A stretch of DNA of 60,417 nt from a bacterium. GTDB lineage: Bacteria; UBP6; JAFGXH01. This document shows positions 1-5,616 of the stretch, in pieces (position 1 is the first letter of the stretch; each line of letters starts with the position of its first letter). The translations under genes and the position numbers were made by a program. The notes beneath the pieces are model-generated. The model was not told where the DNA came from and made no database searches. It saw only the letters and a list, made by a program, of their open reading frames with translations. The stretch spans positions 1-60,417 of the forward strand of contig JAMOQH010000032.1 of NCBI GenBank assembly GCA_027064085.1, read 5' to 3'.

Positions 1-168
1 AAAATCTGTTTTTTCCTTTTTTAAAGTTCTAAAATCTATATTTTTAACCCAATCTTCGTTAATGAATCCTGTAATTAATTGTTTCATTAATATTTTATTA
101 TCTAAGAGCTCTTTTAAGATTTTATCATAACGGTTTTCTATTCTATTTTTATCCTTATTTTTTACCAT
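1..168 (-). CDS. Rpn/YhgA-like PD-(D/E)XK nuclease family protein, N-terminal part (cut by window edge)
   Basis: Fifty-six codons are open from an ATG at 168-166 to the left edge. The residues include RYDKILKELL, LITGFI and EDWVKNIDF, which match the N-terminus of the Rpn (recombination-promoting nuclease, PDDEXK transposase-like) family, where a LLKELL helix is followed by a DWV..IDF segment. The catalytic residues lie further on and are not visible here. An AGGAGG ribosome site sits six bases before the start, but it is folded into a short hairpin (175-187). The gene diverges from rpsB. A C-terminal piece of the same family occurs at the right edge of the window. Family assignment is by recall of the N-terminal pattern. 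Confidence 0.7.
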   Translation of the reverse strand, partial: MVKNKDKNRIENRYDKILKELLDNKILMKQLITGFINEDWVKNIDFRTLKKEKTDF

Positions 169-174
169 TTAAGC

Positions 175-187
175 CTCCTAATAGGAG
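175..187 (-). promoter_or_regulatory. Hairpin covering the ribosome site of the Rpn-family gene
   Basis: On the minus strand CTCCT and AGGAG are separated by three bases, so the Shine-Dalgarno AGGAGG of the left-edge gene would be paired in the mRNA. Hairpins over the ribosome site are a known way to keep transposase-type genes quiet. The stem is only five base pairs, so it may be accidental. Confidence 0.35.
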
Positions 188-231
188 TATAACTTCTTTT
201 ATTTAAATGTGCAAGTGAGGAAGGTTTTAAA

Positions 232-293
232 TTTTTAAACCTAGATTAAAAATTCCGTGTAAAACAAAAATTTTAATTTTTGGTTGAAACGGC
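232..293 (+). repeat. Two-hairpin intergenic element, copy A
   Basis: Hairpin 1 pairs TTTTTAA (232-238) with TTAAAAA (246-252) around the loop ACCTAGA. Next comes a four-base outer stem CCGT (255-258) / ACGG (289-292). Inside it are GTAAAAC, a stem AAAATT/AATTTT, and GGTTGAA. The same order (hairpin; four-base outer stem; AAAC...GGTTGAA inner hairpin) recurs at 5527, 16883, 20211, 28476 and 56636, with stem sequences that differ but still pair. The rest of the gap 169-447 holds only the rpsB promoter and leader. Confidence 0.6.
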
Positions 294-333
294 AAAAAAT
301 AATAAAAATAAAGCAATAAAATTCAGAAAAATA

Positions 334-362
334 TTGAAAAAAAGATGATAATCTGTTATAAA
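334..362 (+). promoter_or_regulatory. Sigma-70-type promoter of rpsB-tsf
   Basis: TTGAAA (334-339) and TATAAA (357-362) are separated by exactly 17 bases. The expected start near 369 gives a leader of about 78 bases before rpsB. It is the only strong promoter-like match seen in the gap. Confidence 0.65.
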
Positions 363-380
363 CACTAGATTTTTAACGCA

Positions 381-418
381 CGCCCGATAGATTAGGTGCA
401 ATTTATTGTTTTTGGGCG
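381..418 (+). promoter_or_regulatory. Leader hairpin upstream of rpsB
   Basis: CGCCC (381-385) can pair with GGGCG (414-418) in the transcribed leader, just upstream of the GGAGG ribosome site at 440-444. In many bacteria rpsB leaders are feedback sites for ribosomal protein S2. The position fits such a role, but I cannot match it to a known leader family. Confidence 0.35.
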
Positions 419-447
419 GAGGCTAACTTAATTATTTTGGAGGACTT

Positions 448-1245
448 ATGTCTACAATTACACTAAGAGAAATGATCGAAGGTGGAGCACATTACGGTCA
501 CAGAACAAACAAATGGAACCCTAAGATGAAACAATATATCTATGGGAAAAAAGATGGTATTCATATCATTGATTTACAACAAACTTTAGGTTTATTTGAT
601 GACGCATGTGAAGCTGCTAAGAAAATAATATCTAAAGGTGGAGATATTTTATTTGTTGGAACAAAAAAACAAGCACAAAATACTCTAACTGAAGAAGCTA
701 AAAGAGCAGATATGCCTTATGTTTCATATCGTTGGTTGGGTGGAATGCTTACTAACTTTAAAACAATCAAACAAAGTATTGATAAATTAAAAAGATATGA
801 AAAAATGATTGAAACTAATGAAATTAAAAAATATTCTAAAAAAGAAATTTTAAAAATAAATAAGCAAATTCAAAAGCTAGATAGAAACTTAGGTGGTTTG
901 AAAAAAATGAATAAACTACCAAAAGCTTTATTTGTTGTTGATGTTAGAAGAGAACATTTAGCTGTTGCTGATGCTATCAACTTAGGAATACCTGTATTTG
1001 CTATTGTAGATACAAATGTTGACCCTGATTTAGTAGATTATCCTATTCCTGCAAATGATGATGCAATTAAGAGTGTAAGATTATTCTTAAGAGGTTTTGC
1101 TGATGCTTGTTTAGAGGGTAAAAGAATTTACTCTGAAAGAGTTAAAACTGAATCAAAAGATGGTGTTAAATTTGAAAAGAAAAAATCAAATTTTAGACCT
1201 AAAAATGGGAAGAAGACTTTTAAAATTCAAAGGGATGAGAAATAA
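448..1245 (+). CDS. rpsB: 30S ribosomal protein S2
   Basis: Protein S2 of the small ribosomal subunit, 265 residues. The N-terminus shows the S2 signature GAHYGHRTNKWNPKM, followed by the DLQQTL helix, FVGTKKQA, YRWLGGMLTN and, near the C-terminus, AIVDTNVDPDLVDYPIPAND. A Lys-rich tail of about 35 residues makes it slightly longer than the E. coli form. The ATG has a GGAGG site four bases upstream. It is the first gene of an rpsB-tsf operon read from the promoter at 334-362; tsf starts 26 bases after its stop. Confidence 0.97.
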   Translation: MSTITLREMIEGGAHYGHRTNKWNPKMKQYIYGKKDGIHIIDLQQTLGLFDDACEAAKKIISKGGDILFVGTKKQAQNTLTEEAKRADMPYVSYRWLGGMLTNFKTIKQSIDKLKRYEKMIETNEIKKYSKKEILKINKQIQKLDRNLGGLKKMNKLPKALFVVDVRREHLAVADAINLGIPVFAIVDTNVDPDLVDYPIPANDDAIKSVRLFLRGFADACLEGKRIYSERVKTESKDGVKFEKKKSNFRPKNGKKTFKIQRDEK

Positions 1246-1271
1246 GCCTCTTAATGATAAAAGGAGATAAA

Positions 1272-2336
1272 ATGGCAGGTAAAGTAACAGCAAGTATGGT
1301 TAAAGAATTAAGAGAAAAAACAGGTGTTGGTATGATGGATGCCAAAAAGGCACTTGTTGAAAAAGATGGAAATATGGATGCCGCAATGGCTTTTCTAAAA
1401 GAAAAGGGTTTAGCTGCTTCTGCTAAAAAAGCAGGAAGAATTGCTGCAGAGGGTTTAGTAGCAGTTGTTGCAAATGAAAATAATACAAAAGCTGCAATTG
1501 CAGAAGTTAATTGTGAAACTGATTTTGTTGGTAAAAATGAAAAATTCAAAGCCTTCGTATCTCAGGTTGCAAATTTTGTTAATGATAATAATGTTAAAGA
1601 TGTTGAAACATTAATGACTATGAAAGATGGTGATCTAACCTTTGAAGAATTACAATCAAGTTTAGTTGCTACAATTGGTGAAAAGATATCTACTCGTCGT
1701 TTTGAAACATTAAACGCTGACTATGTTCATACTTATTTACATTCAAATGGTAGAGTTGCTGCTTTAGTTGCTTTTAAAGCAGACGATGCAAGTTTAGCTA
1801 ATGATAAATTTAAAACTTTAGCAAAAAATGTGTGTATGCATATTGCTGCAATGAAACCATCTAAGTTAACTTATAAAGAATTAGATCCTAAATTTGTTGA
1901 AGAAGAAACAAAAGGTGCAATTGAAAGAGTTAAAAAAGATAACGAAGAAAGAGCAAGATTAGGAAAACATTTATTGAATATTCCAAGATTTATTTCAAAA
2001 CTACAACTTACAGATGAGATTTTGACTGAAGTAAAAGAAGAAATTAAGAAAGAATTGTTGGCAGCAGGAAAACCTGAAAAAATTCTTGATAAAATTATAC
2101 CTGGAAAAATGGAAAGATTTATTGCAGACAATACTTCTCTTGACCAAGAACACTGTCTTCTTGACCAATTCTATGCTCTTGATGATAAAAAAACTGTTGG
2201 AGCAATTCTTGACGAAAAGAAAAAAGAACTTGGCTCTGATTTTGAACTTATCAGTTTCGTAAGATATGAAGTTGGTGATGGTTTGGAAAAAAGAGAAGAA
2301 AATTTCGCAGAAGAAGTTGCTGCTCAAATGAAGTAG
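1272..2336 (+). CDS. tsf: Translation elongation factor Ts
   Basis: EF-Ts recycles EF-Tu by exchanging GDP for GTP. The N-terminal UBA-like domain (VKELREKTGVGMMDAKKAL) and the core motif CETDFVGKNEKF are clear. A second core part (YVHTYLHSNGRVAALVAF) and a C-terminal SFVRYEVGDGLEK follow. At 354 residues it is longer than the roughly 280-300 common in proteobacteria because the region between the core subdomains is enlarged (about residues 190-300). The start at 1272 is preferred over an in-frame ATG at 1254 because AAGGAG lies five bases before it and the family N-terminus begins there. pyrH, usually next, is about 5.9 kb away. Confidence 0.95.
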   Translation: MAGKVTASMVKELREKTGVGMMDAKKALVEKDGNMDAAMAFLKEKGLAASAKKAGRIAAEGLVAVVANENNTKAAIAEVNCETDFVGKNEKFKAFVSQVANFVNDNNVKDVETLMTMKDGDLTFEELQSSLVATIGEKISTRRFETLNADYVHTYLHSNGRVAALVAFKADDASLANDKFKTLAKNVCMHIAAMKPSKLTYKELDPKFVEEETKGAIERVKKDNEERARLGKHLLNIPRFISKLQLTDEILTEVKEEIKKELLAAGKPEKILDKIIPGKMERFIADNTSLDQEHCLLDQFYALDDKKTVGAILDEKKKELGSDFELISFVRYEVGDGLEKREENFAEEVAAQMK

Positions 2337-2342
2337 AAACCT

Positions 2343-2405
2343 CGAGAGGCCATAAGCGTGAAAACGACGCTTTTCACAATAATGGACTCGCAGAACCCGT
2401 TTCTG
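2343..2405 (+). ncRNA. Candidate structured RNA downstream of tsf
   Basis: CGAG (2343-2346) and CCAT (2350-2353) pair with CTCG (2387-2390) and ATGG (2382-2385). They enclose a perfect six-pair hairpin AAGCGT/ACGCTT (2354-2372) with loop GAAAACG. A second hairpin, CAGAA/TTCTG (2391-2405), follows at once, and a strong terminator ends at 2492. There is no ORF. It could be a 3' UTR-derived small RNA or a regulatory leader for the lost hsd genes. I recognise no known riboswitch core. Confidence 0.4.
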
Positions 2406-2443
2406 AGTAGGGAAACATTCAAAGCCTAAAGTCTTTTCATGTC

Positions 2444-2492
2444 AAAAAAGTAAAGCTACCGTATCAAGTACGGCATGACGCTTTCTTTTTTT
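2444..2492 (+). terminator. Intrinsic terminator after tsf
   Basis: AAAAAAG (2444-2450) pairs with CTTTTTT (from 2485), AAAGC pairs with GCTTT, and the tip CCGTA/TACGG closes the loop. A T-run follows to 2492. The tip is itself a copy of a short palindrome also found at 28417-28437. The flanking sequence resembles the terminators at 10151 and 11241. Confidence 0.75.
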
Positions 2493-2652
2493 AGATATTG
2501 CTTTTTTAAAATCAATATCTTTTAGGATTTCAAAAAAGAATAAAAAAATAAAAATTGCAAATATTAAAACTATTTATATAATGTAATCAAGGATTTTAAT
2601 TGTATTGCAGGCGAGACAATGAATAATAAAATAGAATTTTTTTAAAGAAAAG

Positions 2653-2751
2653 ATGACTAACTTAACAAATACGCTTAAAAATCAATTTGAAGAATCTGCA
2701 AGACTGGAAGTTGAAATAAAGAAAAATTTGAAAGAGTTGGGATTTGAATGA
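2653..2751 (+). pseudogene. hsdM: C-terminal remnant of type I methyltransferase subunit HsdM
   Basis: Thirty-two codons ending in QFEESARLEVEI and NLKELGFE, the typical last residues of HsdM, the DNA-adenine methyltransferase subunit of type I systems. The roughly 480 upstream residues with the SAM-binding and NPPF/Y motifs are absent: a TAG stop lies in frame at 2632-2634, and 2493-2650 shows no methyltransferase motif. Its TGA overlaps the ATG of the next gene (ATGA), preserving the old operon coupling. It may still be translated as a small peptide but cannot methylate DNA. Confidence 0.75.
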
Positions 2752-3104
2752 TGAGTGATTTAGTTATAATTGATGAAGAAACTTTAAAAGAAAAAATTTA
2801 TACAATAAGAGGCTTGCAGGTAATGCTTGATAGAGATTTAGCAAAATTGTATAAAGTTGAAACAAAGGTGTTCAATCAAGCTGTTAAAAGAAATATAAAA
2901 AGATTTCCAGATGATTTTATGTTTCAATTAAGTAAAAATGAACTTGAGAATTGGAGGTCACAATTTGTGACCTCCAATTCTGATAAAATGGGATTAAGAC
3001 GCTTACCCTTTGGAGCAAGTTTAAAAGATTTAGGTAAAAAATGGTTTGCATTTTTTAAATTTGAAAAGGGGGCTATTGAAGTGTTGGGGAGGCTTGGGGT
3101 ATGA
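2748..3104 (+). pseudogene. ORF6N-domain protein with internal deletion
   Basis: The first 85 residues match the ORF6N (KilA/ANT-type DNA-binding) domain: [25 protein letters not shown] and [11 protein letters not shown]. After LRRLPFGAS the usual FTEQGVAML segment and the long middle part are missing. The chain jumps to [14 protein letters not shown], a known C-terminal motif of these proteins. The result is a frame-preserving deletion giving 118 residues instead of roughly 200-300. ORF6N genes are common passengers inside type I restriction operons. It overlaps yhcG by four bases (ATGA). DNA binding may survive; normal function is doubtful. Confidence 0.65.
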
Positions 3105-4087
3105 GTAGTCTTATAAAAAGTGAAGAGTACAAAAACTTTATTAAAAACATAAAAAATAAAATCTATTCATCACAAATAAAGGCAGGAATATCTGTTAATA
3201 AAGAAATGTTAATGCTTTATTGGAATATTGCAGAAATGATAGTTGAAAAACAAGAAAAATCTTCATGGGGAAGTGGATTTATAAATGAAATAAGTAAGGA
3301 TTTAAAGAAAGAATTTCCAGAAATGAAAGGATTTTCTAAAAGAAATCTTCTTTATATGAAAAGGTGGTTTTTATACTGGAATGAAATTGTGCAACAAGCT
3401 GTTGCACAATTAGAAAATATAATTCCTTGGGGACATAATATCGTTATTATAGAAAAGATAAAAGATATTGAAACCGCAATATTTTATATCAATAAAACAA
3501 TAGAAAATAACTGGTCAAGAGCTGTTTTAGTTCATCAAATTGAATCAGGATTATATAATAGACATGGAAAAGCTATTAATAACTTTAAAGAAAACCTTCC
3601 TGCTATTCAATCAGACCTTGCAAAACAAGTATTAAAAGATCCTTATTGTTTTGATTTTTTGACATTAACAGAAGATTATAATGAAAGAGAACTTGAAAAT
3701 GCACTTGTTGATAATATAACTCAATTTCTTTTAGAATTAGGAGCTGGATTTTCATATTTGGGAAGACAATATAAATTAAATGTTGGCGGAGATGATTTTT
3801 ATATAGATTTACTCTTTTATCATGTTAAATTACATAGTTATGTAGTTGTGGAGTTAAAAACTGTTAAATTTATACCCGAATTTGCAGGAAAATTAAATTT
3901 CTACATATCAGCAGTAGATGGAATATTAGCAACTGAAACTGATAACCCTACAATTGGAATTTGCAAATCTAAAAATGATACAGTAGTTGAATACTCATTA
4001 AAAGATGTAAATAAAGCTATTGGTGTAAGTGAATATCAATTAACAAATTTCTTCCTGATGAGTTTAAATCATCATTACCAAGTATAG
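3101..4087 (+). CDS. YhcG-type PDDEXK nuclease (DUF1016), frameshifted tail
   Basis: 328 residues. The N-terminal DUF1016 region (residues 1-150: [31 protein letters not shown]) is followed by a PD-(D/E)XK domain with FYIDLLFYH and VVVELK as the catalytic D...ExK. The family's usual C-terminus is encoded in another frame at 4050-4119, ending in [20 protein letters not shown] one-base indel near 4041-4055 therefore replaces the last 20 or so residues with an unrelated tail. The nuclease core is intact, so residual activity is possible. Such genes usually sit between hsdM and hsdS, as here. Confidence 0.85.
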   Translation: MSSLIKSEEYKNFIKNIKNKIYSSQIKAGISVNKEMLMLYWNIAEMIVEKQEKSSWGSGFINEISKDLKKEFPEMKGFSKRNLLYMKRWFLYWNEIVQQAVAQLENIIPWGHNIVIIEKIKDIETAIFYINKTIENNWSRAVLVHQIESGLYNRHGKAINNFKENLPAIQSDLAKQVLKDPYCFDFLTLTEDYNERELENALVDNITQFLLELGAGFSYLGRQYKLNVGGDDFYIDLLFYHVKLHSYVVVELKTVKFIPEFAGKLNFYISAVDGILATETDNPTIGICKSKNDTVVEYSLKDVNKAIGVSEYQLTNFFLMSLNHHYQV

Positions 4088-4148
4088 AAGAAATTGAAGC
4101 TGAGCTTGAGAATAAGTAATGGAGCTCTATGTAGGAACAAGGAAACTC

Positions 4149-4201
4149 CCACCAACAAGGGGGGGCAACCCTTTGTTCAGATGCAAAGCATTTGATGGTG
4201 G
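4149..4201 (+). repeat. REP-like double hairpin, left copy
   Basis: CCACCA (4149-4154) pairs with TGGTGG (4196-4201). Between them lie a 24-base near-palindrome (4154-4177) and a hairpin with arms TCAGATGC and GCATTTGA (4177-4195). The same 53-54 base design is repeated in the same orientation at 4693-4746. It lies 21 bases before the transposase start. This copy carries mismatches in both hairpins, so it is the more eroded one. Confidence 0.8.
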
Positions 4202-4222
4202 AGAGGATAAAGAGGAGAATAA

Positions 4223-4768
4223 GTGGAAAATTATCATCATATTGTATGGGTAACACATAATAGTAGAATTAGTGAAAGAATGATTATATTTAAGGTATCA
4301 AGAGGAGAAGCTCTTATATTATCAGATGCAGATGAAGTTGAAATAGCTAACTATATTTTTCAAGTTTCAGATAAAATAAATATAAAGGTTTGTTCGATTA
4401 ATATTTGTAAAGACCATATTCATATGCTGATAAATGCCAATAATAAAGATATATCCCAAATAATGAAATCAATTAAAGGAAAAACAACTCATTTATATAA
4501 AAAAAATCACAATATAGATTATAGTTATAGCTTATGGGCTCAAAAATATTTCTCTGAAAAGATAAAAAATGAATCACACTTCACAAATGTTATTGAGTAT
4601 ATAGAAAATAATAGAAATAAACACGAATTGCCTAGAAATATAGAACTAGAAAAGACGATATATCGATATAAGGATTCCCACCAAATGGACTCCCACCAAC
4701 AAGGGGTTGCAACCCCTTGTTTCAGATGCAGAGCATCTGATGGTGGAAATGATAAAGATGAGGAATAA
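4223..4768 (+). mobile_element. REP-associated tyrosine transposase (RAYT, Y1/IS200-like)
   Basis: A 181-residue HUH single-strand transposase. It shows the N-terminal YHHIVWVTH strand, the metal-binding HUH motif DHIHMLI, KSIKGKTTH, LWAQKYFSE and the helix with the catalytic Tyr (NVIEYIENNRNKH). The start is GTG at 4223 with GAGGAG nearby. The last 25 or so codons run through the right-hand REP-like hairpin, so the C-terminus (DSHQQGVATPC...) is probably read-through of repeat DNA. RAYTs bind and move REP palindromes; here one identical-type palindrome lies on each side. The insertion lies between the yhcG-type gene and hsdS. Confidence 0.88.
4693..4746 (+). repeat. REP-like double hairpin, right copy
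   Basis: CCACCA (4693-4698) pairs with TGGTGG (4741-4746). It encloses a perfect 24-base palindrome (4698-4721, centred on GC, arms AACAAGGGGTT/AACCCCTTGTT) and a perfect eight-pair hairpin TCAGATGC/GCATCTGA with loop AGA. The result is a Y-shaped fold. It overlaps the 3' end of the transposase ORF. Confidence 0.85.
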
Positions 4769-4819
4769 TGACTAAAAGAAGACATAGATTATTAGAAAAA
4801 GATAATGTTGGAGGGGATG

Positions 4820-5434
4820 ATGAATAAGAAGGGCTTGCCTGATGGGTGGAAAATTAAACCCTTGGATAAAATTGCACATTATTTAAACGGCTTAGCTCTT
4901 CAAAAATTTAGGCCAAAAAATGATAATAATTTTTTACCTGTATTAAAAATCTCCCAATTAAGAAGTGGCTTTGCGGATGGTAAAGAAAAAGCTGATATAA
5001 ATATAAAATCTGAATATATTGTTGAGAATGGTGATGTTATATTTTCATGGTCAGGTAGCCTAATTGTTGATATCTGGTGTGGTGGAAAAGTAGCTCTGAA
5101 TCAGCACTTATTCAAGGTAACTTCTATTGATTATGATAAATGGTTTTATTATTATTGGACTAAAGAACACCTAAAAGCCTTTCAACAAATAGCAAAAGAT
5201 AAAGCTGTAACAATGGGACATATAAAAAGAAGTCACTTCAGTGAAGCTTTGTGCATTATTCCTGATAAAATTATCTTAAAAAAGGCAAAAAAAATTATCT
5301 CTCCATTATTAGATAGAATAATTTCAAATAGATTAGATAATAATAATTTAAAAGAAGAAAGAGATACTCTCTTACCTAAATTAATGAGTGGTGAGATTAG
5401 AGTTGGGGTGGGTAATGATGCAAATGGAGATTAA
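4820..5434 (+). CDS. hsdS: Half-size type I restriction specificity subunit HsdS
   Basis: About 204 residues. It has one target-recognition domain beginning LPDGWKIKPLDKIA, with FLPVLKISQLRSG, GDVIFSWSGS and LNQHLFKV, followed by one conserved helical region ending KEERDTLLPKLMSGEIRV. Complete HsdS is usually about 400 residues with two such halves, so this is the C-terminal half, or a half-subunit able to dimerise. Without HsdM it has no partner methylase here. Start ATG 4820 follows GGAGGGG; an in-frame ATG at 4805 lacks a good ribosome site. Confidence 0.85.
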   Translation: MNKKGLPDGWKIKPLDKIAHYLNGLALQKFRPKNDNNFLPVLKISQLRSGFADGKEKADINIKSEYIVENGDVIFSWSGSLIVDIWCGGKVALNQHLFKVTSIDYDKWFYYYWTKEHLKAFQQIAKDKAVTMGHIKRSHFSEALCIIPDKIILKKAKKIISPLLDRIISNRLDNNNLKEERDTLLPKLMSGEIRVGVGNDANGD

Positions 5435-5463
5435 GTGCTTTAACTGAATACATAAGAATATTT

Positions 5464-5493
5464 GTAAAAACATAAAAAAATTTATGTTTTTAC
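5464..5493 (+). repeat. Perfect 13-base-pair inverted repeat after hsdS
   Basis: GTAAAAACATAAA (5464-5476) and its exact complement (5481-5493) are separated by AAAA. No T-run follows on the plus strand, so it is not a standard terminator. It is the first of four consecutive hairpins between hsdS and hsdR. Confidence 0.7.
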
Positions 5494-5497
5494 CCAA

Positions 5498-5588
5498 ATT
5501 AAAGACCTTTTGGGGCTTTAATTTCAATTTACAAGACCGTAGGGCTTGTAAATCCACGGAAAACCATTGAAAATGGGTTGAAGTGGCA
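5498..5588 (+). repeat. Two-hairpin intergenic element, copy B (with duplicated first hairpin)
   Basis: ATTAAAG/CTTTAAT (5498-5522) is an extra first-type hairpin with an ACC...GGG loop. The element proper follows: ATTTACAAG/CTTGTAAAT (5527-5553), then the outer stem CCAC (5554-5557) / GTGG (5583-5586) with GGAAAACCATT, GAA, AATGGGTT and GAA between. This is the best-preserved copy. It fills most of the 182-base gap before hsdR, whose AGGAGG site is at 5609-5614. Confidence 0.65.
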
Positions 5589-5616
5589 AGAGTTTAGGAA
5601 ATAAAAAGGAGGTTTC

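Noticed and set aside
1254-1271. Upstream ATG for tsf
   Set aside because: AAGGAG lies between it and the second ATG, and the family N-terminus begins at 1272.
4768-4827. 19-residue frame MTKRRHRLLEKDNVGGDDE between the transposase and hsdS
   Set aside because: It has a plausible ribosome site but is very short and overlaps the hsdS start; probably residual sequence at the insertion edge.
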